Made by a program: the position numbers and the translations under genes
The notes under the pieces: model-generated
Databases searched by the model: none
Told to the model about the DNA's origin: nothing
Seen by the model: the letters and a program-made list of their open reading frames with translations, nothing else
NCBI GenBank assembly: GCA_947488295.1
Contig: CANKYU010000004.1
Span: 496,001-560,000 of the forward strand
Direction: 5' to 3'
DNA: 64,000 bases
From: an uncultured Anderseniella sp.
GTDB lineage: Bacteria; Pseudomonadota; Alphaproteobacteria; Rhizobiales; Aestuariivirgaceae
Part shown: one piece after another, positions 50,535-59,448 of the stretch
Numbering within the stretch: position 1 is the first letter of the stretch
Layout: each line of letters starts with the position of its first letter

Positions 50535-51152
50535 ATGAACCCAACGAGCACTATACAAAGCCCACAGGACGAACAACCGGCCCGACCATTTGAGACAACA
50601 CGTCCCGTTACTGGTCATGAACAGGCTACAACACCAACGACCGAAATTCCACGCATGCAAGATCAGGTCAACAGCGTTTCAGCAACCTCCCAACCGCTAA
50701 ATGCGGCACAACCGGCCGCATCGACTGTGGCGTCACAGAACGAAATCGCCATCTTGCAGGCCGCTCTTGCCATGCTTGACGATGAAAGCTTGTTGATGGT
50801 TCTCGCGCAGTTGCCAGCCTACCAACTGGCCCGTGCACTCGAATGCCTGTTGAAGCCGGTAGGCGATGCTTCCCGTGTGCCGCAAGCTCAGTCTACATCC
50901 GACCCCGTAAATAACCGCGAGGCTGATCGCACCAAGATGTTACGGGCAGGAAAGATAATCTATAACAACAAGATGAGTGTCAGCGACTGCAGTATTCGCG
51001 ACCTTTCGAACACAGGCTGCCGGGTGGGACTTGAATCTCTCGTCGGCATACCTGATCACTTCACCCTTCATATCCAGAACGGTAGCTCCAGACATGAATG
51101 TGAAGTCGTGTGGCGAAAGTCCAATATGATGGGTTTGAGGTTTATCGGCTGA
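50535..51152 (+). CDS. PilZ-domain protein with long low-complexity N-terminus
   Basis: 205 aa from the ATG at 50535 (GGGAAGGA upstream); an upstream ATG at 50475 is possible. Residues 1-65 are rich in Thr, Gln, Pro and Ala, then a helical part (AILQAALAMLDDESLLMVLA), then a PilZ domain (about 135-205) with DLSNTGCRVG as the D/N-x-S-x-x-G motif. The upstream arginine motif is present only in a loose form (RTKMLR), so c-di-GMP binding is uncertain. Confidence 0.75.
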   Translation: MNPTSTIQSPQDEQPARPFETTRPVTGHEQATTPTTEIPRMQDQVNSVSATSQPLNAAQPAASTVASQNEIAILQAALAMLDDESLLMVLAQLPAYQLARALECLLKPVGDASRVPQAQSTSDPVNNREADRTKMLRAGKIIYNNKMSVSDCSIRDLSNTGCRVGLESLVGIPDHFTLHIQNGSSRHECEVVWRKSNMMGLRFIG

Positions 51153-51293
51153 AGGAACAACCGGCAAAACCATGTTTGCAACCGGCATATGCCTGGTCAT
51201 GCAGGTAATCCGGCACCCAGACCGCCGTTTGACGGAAAACCCCGCTGAACGTAATTCTCGAGGCGACCTGGTCCAAAGCAGAAAGCTCTAAGC

Positions 51294-52247
51294 CTATGCC
51301 TTCTCGACAACCCACAATGCAACCGCCAGACCTTCCTGCGCCAGGTGCGCCGGCGGGCTGAGCTGTTCGTGCTTCACGACCCGGGCGCCGGCGGCGTTGA
51401 CCCAGGAGGTCATGTCATAATGAGCGATGCCCAGGCGGCGATGGGCAAACTGTTCGCGCAAGAACTCCAGATCGTGCGAGGCGAAATCGGCCACCACCAA
51501 ACGCCCGCCCGGCTTGAGCAGACGCACTGCTTCAGAAATCGCCTTGGCGGGATCCGCAACGAAGTGCAGCACCTGGTGCAAGGTGACAAGATCTGCCGAT
51601 GCATCCTGCAATGTCAGTCTGGAAATGTCTCCCTGACGCACCTGCACATGATCCAGCCCCGCCTGCCCGAGGTTTGCCCTGGCGAAACTCAGCATTTCAC
51701 GGGACATATCGACGCCGATCGCTTCGTCGGCAAGCGGTGCAAACATCTCCAGCATGCGGCCGGTGCCTGTGCCCAGGTCAACATACCGACCGATGTGGCC
51801 GTCTCCGACCAGCTGGCGTATGGCTTCTTCGGTCTTCTCCTCAGCCACATGATAGGCCCGGATTGCAGTCCAGTTCTCAGCGTTCTCGGAAAAATAGGCC
51901 TGCGCATCAGCCTGGCGCTGCGCCTTGATCTGGGCGATACGTTCCAGGTCGCGGGCAACCTGCGGGTCATCGTCTTCCAGGAACCGGATCAGGCACCGGG
52001 CAAGCTCGGCATTGCCGGAGTTTGTGTTGATGCGAAACAGCATCCAGGCGCCTTCGCGGTATCTGCGGACAAGCCCCGCCTCGACCATCAGCTTCAGATG
52101 ACGGCTGACCCGCGGCTGGCTTTGCCCCAGAATGGTGGTGAGTTCCGATACATTGAACTCGCCGCGCGATAAAATGAACAGCAGCCGCAGCCGGGTTTCC
52201 TCGCCCGCGGCCCGCAATCCTGCCAGAAGTTCGTCAATCATCGCCAT
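51294..52247 (-). CDS. ArsR-family regulator fused to a SAM-dependent methyltransferase
   Basis: 317 aa. An ArsR winged helix (about 10-80, LTTILGQSQPRVSRHLKLM) is followed by a class I methyltransferase domain with YVDLGTGTGRMLEMFA at about 155. No metal-binding cysteine motif of ArsR/SmtB is visible. Related fusions in alphaproteobacteria are often next to methionine-cycle genes such as metF; none is present here. The true ligand could be SAM or SAH (inference). Confidence 0.88.
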   Translation of the reverse strand: MAMIDELLAGLRAAGEETRLRLLFILSRGEFNVSELTTILGQSQPRVSRHLKLMVEAGLVRRYREGAWMLFRINTNSGNAELARCLIRFLEDDDPQVARDLERIAQIKAQRQADAQAYFSENAENWTAIRAYHVAEEKTEEAIRQLVGDGHIGRYVDLGTGTGRMLEMFAPLADEAIGVDMSREMLSFARANLGQAGLDHVQVRQGDISRLTLQDASADLVTLHQVLHFVADPAKAISEAVRLLKPGGRLVVADFASHDLEFLREQFAHRRLGIAHYDMTSWVNAAGARVVKHEQLSPPAHLAQEGLAVALWVVEKA

Positions 52248-52458
52248 TCAACCGGCCAGCCCTTTTCCCAATTACCTGTTGTCAAAGACCCTTAGCCTGC
52301 CCTGACATCACCAGCAAGTCTGTCTGCATGTCCGATAATCTTGACGTCTGCCGCGAAACCGCTTTAGTTGTGTTAATTAATTGATCTGCAGATTGAGCAC
52401 AGGCCTCTCGGCCCAGGGTCTCATGTCACGATAATACTACTCAAAGGACACAAACCGC

Positions 52459-53061
52459 ATGAACCGGCGCACGTTAGCATTGGGTACGGCATTGACAGCC
52501 TTCATGATGGCAACAACTCTGATAGCGCCCCCGGTGGCGGCTGATCAGGCGGCTGTCAAGTTCACCAAGAAAGTGGCCAATGACCTGCTGGCGGCGAACC
52601 GATCCGGCACCATAACAAGTTTTGCCCGCGTCTTGCGCCGTCACGCCGACATTCCCGGAATTTCAAAGTACTCGCTTGGCAAGTATCAGCGGTTTCTGCG
52701 TTCATCGCAAAACAAGCGCTACTACAATGGGGTAACCGCTTTCATGGCGCGTTACTTCGCTGACCAGACCCGCGAATACCGTGTTGCAAAGGCGCAGGTC
52801 CTCGACGCCAAGAAGGCAAAAGGCTCTGACATTGCCGTCAATACACTGGTCACCCTGCGTACCGGAAACAAGTATACGGTGCAGTTCCTGCTGCGCCCGG
52901 CAGGCAAGTCCTTCAAGGTCGCCGATGTGAAAGTGTCCGTTCCGATCGTGGGCTTTGTGTCACTGACTTATCAGCAGCGCGGCATTTTCCAGAAATTCCT
53001 GGTGAAAAAAGGCGGCGATCAGCGCGCCGTCAATCAACTGGTTGAAACCCTCAACCGCTAG
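52459..53061 (+). CDS. MlaC/Ttg2D-like periplasmic phospholipid-binding protein
   Basis: 200 aa. A signal peptide (residues 1-28, ending PPVAA) and the MlaC-type helical and beta fold (KKVANDLLAANRSGTITSFA, TQFLL-type beta strands, IVGFVSLTYQQRGIFQKFL). MlaC shuttles phospholipid between the outer membrane MlaA complex and the inner membrane MlaFEDB transporter. The mlaFED genes are not adjacent. Confidence 0.8.
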   Translation: MNRRTLALGTALTAFMMATTLIAPPVAADQAAVKFTKKVANDLLAANRSGTITSFARVLRRHADIPGISKYSLGKYQRFLRSSQNKRYYNGVTAFMARYFADQTREYRVAKAQVLDAKKAKGSDIAVNTLVTLRTGNKYTVQFLLRPAGKSFKVADVKVSVPIVGFVSLTYQQRGIFQKFLVKKGGDQRAVNQLVETLNR

Positions 53062-53081
53062 CGCACTGCCTTGAACGCACC

Positions 53082-53849
53082 CTACCTGGCGAATTTTGCC
53101 CGGGCCGCCTGAAAGTCATCCGACATCCATGCAACCAGTTGCTGGTCCTTGTCATAGGCGCTCGTCGCATAATCAAGCGCGTGCGCAGATGCATCGATCT
53201 GCCGTTTGATCATTCGAACCGCCAGCCCGGGATAACCGGCAATCCGCGCAGCCATCCGTTTTGCAGCACTGAGCGCATCGCCTGGCTCACACACCTCGTC
53301 CGCAAACCCAAGTCGTCTGGCTTCATCCGCCGTCCACTCCTCACCTGCCAGCAACACCCGCCGCGTTGCCTGAACGCCGACCAGCGCAATCAGCCTTGGC
53401 ACGGAATGCCAGCCCATATTGTGCGCCACCTGGACCTCAGGGGCGCCAAACCGGGCACTTTGTGATGCAATGCGAAAGTCACACATCGAGGCCAGCGCCA
53501 GTCCACCGGCAAGGCACGGACCTTCAATGGCGCAGACAACCGGCACTTCAATGGCTGCCCAGGCCCGCCCCAGCCTCGGGCCTCGTTCGCTGTAATGACG
53601 TTTTTCCTCCAGGGACATCTCGTTGATGCGATCAAAAACCGGGTCGGACAAGTCCATGCCGGCTGAAAAAATCCTGTCCGTGCCTGTCAGCACCACACTC
53701 CTCAGTTCGGTGTCGTCAACGAAACTCAAGGCAACAGCAGCCAGTTCATCCATGACGGCAAACGACATGGCATTGGCGCGTCCGCCACGGTCATAGGTGA
53801 CGACAGCAACACCGGCTTCACGGGCAATGCTTACAGTTTGTGTTTTCAT
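53082..53849 (-). CDS. Enoyl-CoA hydratase/isomerase family protein
   Basis: 255 aa from the ATG at 53849; 36 further codons upstream are open but do not match the family. Oxyanion-hole regions are GTDRIFSAGMDLSD and AIEGPCLAGGLALASMCD, both typical of crotonases. It is antisense to and sits between two MlaC-like genes. Substrate unknown. Confidence 0.87.
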   Translation of the reverse strand: MKTQTVSIAREAGVAVVTYDRGGRANAMSFAVMDELAAVALSFVDDTELRSVVLTGTDRIFSAGMDLSDPVFDRINEMSLEEKRHYSERGPRLGRAWAAIEVPVVCAIEGPCLAGGLALASMCDFRIASQSARFGAPEVQVAHNMGWHSVPRLIALVGVQATRRVLLAGEEWTADEARRLGFADEVCEPGDALSAAKRMAARIAGYPGLAVRMIKRQIDASAHALDYATSAYDKDQQLVAWMSDDFQAARAKFAR

Positions 53850-53941
53850 GACTACACGCTGCACTTTTGCGCGTACCGGTTCAAGCCTGCATGCTGTATC
53901 CGAGCTTGCCCACACAGCCGAGTTTCCGCATATTGGGCGCA

Positions 53942-54526
53942 ATGATAAACAGATCAATCAAACGCCGCAGCTTGCTTGGTGCACTGGCCGCCAGCCTTGT
54001 CTTTCCGGGCTATGCCGGTTTCGGCATGGTACTGGCCACGCCTGCAACCTCGTCGGAAAAACTGGTTCATGAGGCTGCCAACCGGTTTCTGGAGGTGATG
54101 AGAAACGGGGCTGACCGCGATGAAGTTGCGGGCACCCTGGACAGGTATGTCTCCATGAGTTCGCTTGCCCTGTTCGTACTGGGCAAGCATCGGCGCAAAC
54201 TCCAGCCGGATCAGAAGCAGACATATATCGATCTGTTCAACACCATGGTACTCAAGGTCATTGCCAAGAACGGCAAGAAAGTTCGCGGCACGGCTTTTGT
54301 TGTGACCGGGTCGCGCGGCAAGATCGTAAGGGGCTATGTGCAGCACGCCCAGGATCGACGCACGGAACTGGAGTTCAGAACCAAAAGGGGCCGCATCACC
54401 GATATTCGCATCCAGGGCATCTGGATGGGTATTCTGCTCCGGCAAAGTTTCGACCACGTCATCCACAAGGGCGGCAATATCGATGCGATATTTGTTTTCC
54501 TGAAATCCGGCAAGGTTCCGCTATGA
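53942..54526 (+). CDS. Second MlaC/Ttg2D-like protein with Tat-type leader
   Basis: 194 aa from the ATG at 53942. The leader (MINRSIKRRSLLGALAASLV) has twin arginines, so it may use Tat. The mature part has the MlaC-type pattern (ALFVLGKHRRKLQPDQKQTY, IDLFNTMVLKVI, GNIDAIFVFLKSG). It is co-transcribed with trmO (four-base ATGA overlap). Only distantly similar to the protein at 52459. Confidence 0.75.
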   Translation: MINRSIKRRSLLGALAASLVFPGYAGFGMVLATPATSSEKLVHEAANRFLEVMRNGADRDEVAGTLDRYVSMSSLALFVLGKHRRKLQPDQKQTYIDLFNTMVLKVIAKNGKKVRGTAFVVTGSRGKIVRGYVQHAQDRRTELEFRTKRGRITDIRIQGIWMGILLRQSFDHVIHKGGNIDAIFVFLKSGKVPL

Positions 54527-55035
54527 GCCAGAACTCGGTCAAACATGATCCGGCAGGTGTGCGTGAGGGTGAAATCAGGTCGCTGCGTGACCCGGCCCGG
54601 GAAAGCGGGGATGCCCATGTGGTGTTCATTGGCCGCATCAGGTCGCCATGGCGTGAACGCGCCGAGTGTCCCAAAAACATGCGTCAGGCCCGCGAGAAAA
54701 CTACCGGTGGTTGTCATCTGGAGATCGATGAAGCATGGCGGCCCGGGCTGGCCGGACTGGCGACCGGCGACTACCTGCACATCCTGTACTGGATGCATCA
54801 GGCCCGGCGCGACATTGTTCTGCAAAAGCCGCGGCATCGCGATACGCCGGCAGGCGTTTTTTCACTTCGATCACCTGTGCGTCCCAACCCGGTTGCCATG
54901 GCTGTTGTCAGGATCACTTCCATTGATACTGCAGCAGGCATCATCGGCATCGATGCCACAGATGCACTGGATCAGACACCTTTGGTCGATCTCAAGCCAT
55001 ATTTACCCTCCATTGATCACCTTTCCGACCGCTGA
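54523..55035 (+). CDS. trmO: tRNA N6-methyladenosine methyltransferase TrmO-like
   Basis: 170 aa, the YaeB/TrmO beta-barrel SAM methyltransferase. Matches include GRIRSPWRERAECPKNMRQA, RSPVRPNPVAMAVVRI and DATDALDQTPLVDLKPYLP. In E. coli TrmO N6-methylates t6A37 in certain tRNAs. The start overlaps the preceding stop (ATGA). Confidence 0.88.
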   Translation: MSQNSVKHDPAGVREGEIRSLRDPARESGDAHVVFIGRIRSPWRERAECPKNMRQAREKTTGGCHLEIDEAWRPGLAGLATGDYLHILYWMHQARRDIVLQKPRHRDTPAGVFSLRSPVRPNPVAMAVVRITSIDTAAGIIGIDATDALDQTPLVDLKPYLPSIDHLSDR

Positions 55036-55115
55036 CACCGCACAGGCATGCAGTTCATGGTTGGTTGTATCTCAGGGTGCTTTGTGCAATAGCGAGGCAC
55101 GGCGGAGTGGTGGCA

Positions 55116-55718
55116 ATGGCAGAGTTGGAAATTATCGGACCGGCGCATGATGCAGGTGTACGCATCTGCAGGATGGCGTGTATCGAAAAAGGTATTCTTT
55201 ATCGGTTCAGGGACATTGACTACGGGTCCCTGCAGGCGCTGAAAGAGAATATGTTCGGCTCATTGCCGGCATTACGGCATGGCAAGATCCGGCTCTTCGA
55301 AATACGTGGCATTACTCACTATATCGATCATCGCTTCAATGGCCGGGCACTGGTGCCGGCCGACCCCATTCGATCAGCCGAAGTGGAACAGTGGATCGGT
55401 GTCATTCACTCGCGCCTCGGCAAGCTGATGGGTGCGCAGTCAGCCGCTGCGGCGGTGCAGTGCGGTGACACGCAATCCTGCCTCAAAGTGCTGAATGAAT
55501 GCATCGGCAGCCGCACCTGGCTGGTTGGACGAGGATTTACCCTCGCGGACATGTGGCTGCTGCCGGCGGTACACAACTTCTGCCTGCATACCGGCCATAC
55601 CCATCTGCTGCATGACCTGCCCGCCATTGGCATCTGGTATGACAAGCATAAATCACGCAAATCCTGGAAATCACTGTGTGGCGACGACTGCCATGATGCC
55701 AAAGGAACCAATGCTTGA
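55116..55718 (+). CDS. Glutathione S-transferase family protein
   Basis: 200 aa from the ATG at 55116 (GGAG upstream; a longer frame is open). The N-terminal part (DAGVRICRMACIEKGILYRF, GSLPALRHGKIRLFEIRGI) and C-terminal helices (LVGRGFTLADMWLLPAVHNF) match the family. Third GST of the window. Follows trmO and precedes a LysE exporter. Confidence 0.85.
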   Translation: MAELEIIGPAHDAGVRICRMACIEKGILYRFRDIDYGSLQALKENMFGSLPALRHGKIRLFEIRGITHYIDHRFNGRALVPADPIRSAEVEQWIGVIHSRLGKLMGAQSAAAAVQCGDTQSCLKVLNECIGSRTWLVGRGFTLADMWLLPAVHNFCLHTGHTHLLHDLPAIGIWYDKHKSRKSWKSLCGDDCHDAKGTNA

Positions 55719-55737
55719 ACCCTTGGTATAACCAGCG

Positions 55738-56331
55738 ATGATCGAATTTGCGCTTGCCTGCTTTTTCCTCCTGATCACACCTGGGCCAGGCGTGCTGAGC
55801 GTGGCCGGCGTTGGCTCCGGTTTCGGCTTTAAGGCCGGATTCTCCTATCTCTGGGGTTTATGCGCCGGCAATTTCGCAGTCGGGATGGCCGTTGCAACCG
55901 GTCTGGCGGCTGTCTTGTTCTCCATCCCCTATCTGCGTCTGATCCTGCTGTTCGCCTCAATTGCGTATCTGACCTATCTGGCCGGAAAAATCGCCTTCTC
56001 CGGCAACAGGGTCGCTCTGATCGCGCCGGAAAGATCGCCGGGATTCTGGAATGGCTTCACGCTACAGTTCATCAACCCGAAAGCCTATGCGGTCAATACA
56101 GCACTGTTTACCGGCTTCGCCTTCCTGCCTTCCAACTATGCTCTTGAAGTGGCACTCAAGATTGCCGTGCTCAATGCATTCTGGATACCAATTCACTTTC
56201 TGTGGCTTGGCATTGGTGTCTACCTGAAACGGCTCAACCTGCCGGATGCCGTTCAGAGGCTGATCAACATCACCATGGCAGTGACAATGCTGGCAGTGGT
56301 TGGACTGGCCTTGTGGGCCGAGCGCAGTTGA
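55738..56331 (+). CDS. LysE/RhtB-family translocator
   Basis: 197 aa with about five to six membrane helices. The N-terminal FALACFFLLITPGPGVLSVAG and GFWNGFTLQFINPKAYAVN match LysE-type exporters. Probable amino-acid efflux; the substrate is unknown. It ends the unit that begins with the second MlaC-like gene. Confidence 0.87.
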   Translation: MIEFALACFFLLITPGPGVLSVAGVGSGFGFKAGFSYLWGLCAGNFAVGMAVATGLAAVLFSIPYLRLILLFASIAYLTYLAGKIAFSGNRVALIAPERSPGFWNGFTLQFINPKAYAVNTALFTGFAFLPSNYALEVALKIAVLNAFWIPIHFLWLGIGVYLKRLNLPDAVQRLINITMAVTMLAVVGLALWAERS

Positions 56332-56334
56332 TGG

Positions 56335-56350
56335 TTAAGTGTTTGTTAAC
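56335..56350. promoter_or_regulatory. CtrA-binding box (perfect consensus)
   Basis: TTAAGTGTTTGTTAAC is an exact TTAA-N7-TTAAC CtrA box. It lies 116 bases upstream of the histidine-kinase start used here and directly after the LysE stop. CtrA boxes of this form are validated in Caulobacter and Hyphomicrobiales. Confidence 0.6.
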
Positions 56351-56465
56351 ACGATCATAAAAATCCCGCTTCCCCCGCTAAACGCCTGCGAAGATTTTTC
56401 CAATACGCTCCGCTGAACAACTCGAGTTTGAGTGCAAATGCGGACCTGGAGCAGCGTGTGTTCAT

Positions 56466-58334
56466 GTGAACACAAGAGCCGTTGCCCCATTATTTTGGAT
56501 TCGGGAGTTTCTCTGTTGCGGCGGCTTCGTCCTGTCAGAGATTTCTTCCGGTGTGGATACGATCTTGTCAGACAGACGCCATAGCAAAAAGGTGCAAGCA
56601 GGCCGGCGAACCCGCCGCTATCTTCATCTGCTTGTGCCGGTTGCTGTTGTCCTGATGGCCGCTCTGCTGAATTGGATCGAAAGCCGGCACATCGACCTTG
56701 AAGGCGCCGATCAGCAGGTTGAATTCACCCGCGCATCGCAACAACTGGTCAGCACTATCTCTACCATTTCGGGATCGGACAAGCAGTCAGAGACGGCCCG
56801 TCTCGGCCTGTTGAACTCCATTGCGCTGCGTCCGGAAGTCGAATGTGCCGTGTTGTCATTCCCCAATGGCGAGACTCTGGTAAGCGGCAGGGCAAAAGCC
56901 ACATGCGCGCAATCGGAAAACAAGGCGGAAACCGCTGTGGCGAAACACAACGGATATACCCTGAAAGTCTACCACACCCGGACACTGATGGAGCGGTCGC
57001 ATGAAATATTTTTGCGGATAACACTGGTTGCACTGCTGTGTGGCCTGTCGCTCGCGCTCGTGTTTTACAGCCTGTTCCACGATCTGCATATCAAGCGTGA
57101 GCTGCTTTCCACCTTCAAGGCACAGAGAAAAGCTCAGCATGCCCGCGCCGCTGCTGAACGGGTGGCAACTGAAGCCGCGGCCCACAGCGACGCCAAGAGC
57201 GATTTCCTGGCAACAATGAGCCACGAAATCCGCACGCCATTGAACGGAATTATCGGCATCGCGACCCTGTTGTCAGACAGCCTGAACGATGAAACCAAAC
57301 GTGGCTACGCCCAGATGATACGCACATCCGGTCATGCGTTGCTGGACATTCTCAACGATTCACTCGACCTGTCCAAGATTGACGCCGGCAAGCTGACCAT
57401 GCGGCCGGAAACCTGTGACCTGAAACAGTCGATCTCGGAAGCCATGGACCTGTTCAAAATCCGCGCCCGGGAAAAAGGTATCGATCTGGTAAGCGCCCTA
57501 GACGACAGCCTGCCTGCCTATGTGACAGCCGACCCGATGCGGTTGCGGCAATTGCTGACCAATCTGATTTCCAACGCGATCAAGTTCACCGATCATGGCG
57601 GCGTTGTGGTGAATGCCAGCGCAGTGCAAAGCACGACAGAACCGGGCCAAACATACGTCCGTATCGACATAACCGACACGGGCATCGGTATCGACAAGGA
57701 CAACATTGCCGAGATATTCGACCGGTTCTCGCAGGCCAGCCAGTCGTCGCACGTCATGGTTCAGGGCACCGGCCTCGGCCTGGCCATCTGCCGTGAAATC
57801 GCCCAGCTCATGCAGGGCAGCATCGACGTCACCAGCAAGCTGGGCGAAGGCACGACATTTACGGTCGATCTGTGCCTGCCGATTGTTGAACAAACCTGCA
57901 TCGCCAGTTCGCAGAATACACCGTCCGCCGACCAGGCCGTAAAACAGCGTGCCGCCAACATCATGCTGGTCAACAACAATTCCAGCATTGCCTACGAGAT
58001 AAAGGCCCGACTGGAACAACGCGGTTACAAGGTCGCTCACGTCGCAAACTACAGTCAGGCGCTGAACGGTTTGCACAAAGGCCACACTGGTCCCGTCATA
58101 GCAAACCTGGACCAGAACCAGGATGTTCCGGCTGAGGTGAACAAATTCCTTGTCGAAACCAGGCAGCGGCACATCACCACAATAGGCATTTCAGACCGCC
58201 CGGCCGCACTGGACCAAAAACTGACCGATCTGGTTGATGCTCTTGTGGTAACACCGGGGCCATGGGACGACCTGATGCGGGAAGTTGCCTTTGCCTGCAT
58301 GGACACCGAAAACTCCATCCACGATGCCGCCTAG
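56466..58334 (+). CDS. Sensor histidine kinase with degenerate receiver domain
   Basis: 622 aa. Two membrane helices (about 53-69 and 182-204) flank a periplasmic sensor of about 110 residues. The HisKA H-box is SHEIRTPLNG with His253, and the HATPase has LISNAIKF, DTGIGIDKDN and GTGLGLAI. The C-terminal receiver-like domain (about 498-615) has NN in place of the acidic pair, and the conserved lysine before the last strand is not seen, so phosphotransfer through it is doubtful. The exact start is uncertain (GTG at 56466 without a clear ribosome binding site). A perfect CtrA box lies upstream. Confidence 0.88.
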   Translation: MNTRAVAPLFWIREFLCCGGFVLSEISSGVDTILSDRRHSKKVQAGRRTRRYLHLLVPVAVVLMAALLNWIESRHIDLEGADQQVEFTRASQQLVSTISTISGSDKQSETARLGLLNSIALRPEVECAVLSFPNGETLVSGRAKATCAQSENKAETAVAKHNGYTLKVYHTRTLMERSHEIFLRITLVALLCGLSLALVFYSLFHDLHIKRELLSTFKAQRKAQHARAAAERVATEAAAHSDAKSDFLATMSHEIRTPLNGIIGIATLLSDSLNDETKRGYAQMIRTSGHALLDILNDSLDLSKIDAGKLTMRPETCDLKQSISEAMDLFKIRAREKGIDLVSALDDSLPAYVTADPMRLRQLLTNLISNAIKFTDHGGVVVNASAVQSTTEPGQTYVRIDITDTGIGIDKDNIAEIFDRFSQASQSSHVMVQGTGLGLAICREIAQLMQGSIDVTSKLGEGTTFTVDLCLPIVEQTCIASSQNTPSADQAVKQRAANIMLVNNNSSIAYEIKARLEQRGYKVAHVANYSQALNGLHKGHTGPVIANLDQNQDVPAEVNKFLVETRQRHITTIGISDRPAALDQKLTDLVDALVVTPGPWDDLMREVAFACMDTENSIHDAA

Positions 58335-58368
58335 ATCAGCATGAACTTTGCTCTTGAGCCAGGTTGGA

Positions 58369-59448
58369 TTATCGCAACTGGTTTGCCGCCTGCATGCCCG
58401 CCGCCAACGCCCCTTCGATCAGGCCGGGACTGACATCTGAAGTCTCTGCGGCGGCAAAAACAATCCGCCCGTTTGCATGGCTTTGCCGCAAAATGTCAGG
58501 ACCGACATCAGGATGGTTCATGGGTTGTGCAAGGTCACCAGGCGTGCAGATGAACCGGTTGGCCGCCCAGTCCTCCACATGGAGATGCGTCGGGCGCGCC
58601 GCCGATTCCCCAAAACATCGCACCAGTTGCACAATGATTTCCCTTTCCAGCCCATCCCTGTCGGCAGCTCGCATATCGTGCGGCCACCCGACGAACCCGA
58701 ACAGGGCCGCGGGGTTTCCATCTTCTCCGCTTACGTCATGGGCTTCGGCCAGCGGCCCGGCCCGGCTGGCGATGCGGCCCGACAAGCCAGCCTCGCGCCA
58801 GAAGGGTGTTGGATACACAATCAGTGCCTTGGCATGCACCGACATCCATGTCGGCGTATCCCGCATGGCCCGGGCCAGTACATCGGCAAGAGTCGGTGAC
58901 CAGTTGATCGTGCTTTCCGCCACCCGCATCGGTGTCGCGACAATCACCCGTTCAGCGCTGAATGCATTGCCCGACGCCTCGACTTGGACGCCGTTCTCGT
59001 CGACCCGCACTGCGGATACCGCATGGCCTGTGCGCATGACGGCTTCAGGCAGTTTTGCCACCAGCGTGTCGATCAGCGCGACGGGACCTCCGGCAATCCG
59101 CGCAATACCATGTTGACCGGGCAAGGGTTGAAACTGAACCTGTGCTGCAGGACCGTAATCAAGCGCGGCATTGCCGGTCTCAAACTGGGCAAATGTTTCA
59201 ATGCCCAGTCGCTGCAACCACTGTTCCACCAGTGGTTGATAGGCCGGCCAAACCCAGGTCGGTCCCAGATCGCCCAGCACACTGCCGGTTTCAGTATCAT
59301 ACAGCGACCGTATGCGGCCTCCCGGCCGGTCCGACGCCTCCAGCAACAAGACCGAGCGCCCCTGCTCCAGCAAGGCAGAGGTCGCAACAAGCCCCGCCAA
59401 ACCAGCGCCGATGACAATGACGTCGGCGCTGCTGCTTTCGTCACTCAC
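58369..59448 (-). CDS. Flavin monoamine oxidase family protein
   Basis: 359 aa. The N-terminal FAD motif is [20 protein letters not shown] with a following [14 protein letters not shown] (substrate-strand motif), and the C-terminal flavin motif is [20 protein letters not shown]. It oxidises an unidentified amine. It overlaps ettA by four bases. Confidence 0.87.
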   Translation of the reverse strand: MSDESSSADVIVIGAGLAGLVATSALLEQGRSVLLLEASDRPGGRIRSLYDTETGSVLGDLGPTWVWPAYQPLVEQWLQRLGIETFAQFETGNAALDYGPAAQVQFQPLPGQHGIARIAGGPVALIDTLVAKLPEAVMRTGHAVSAVRVDENGVQVEASGNAFSAERVIVATPMRVAESTINWSPTLADVLARAMRDTPTWMSVHAKALIVYPTPFWREAGLSGRIASRAGPLAEAHDVSGEDGNPAALFGFVGWPHDMRAADRDGLEREIIVQLVRCFGESAARPTHLHVEDWAANRFICTPGDLAQPMNHPDVGPDILRQSHANGRIVFAAAETSDVSPGLIEGALAAGMQAANQLR

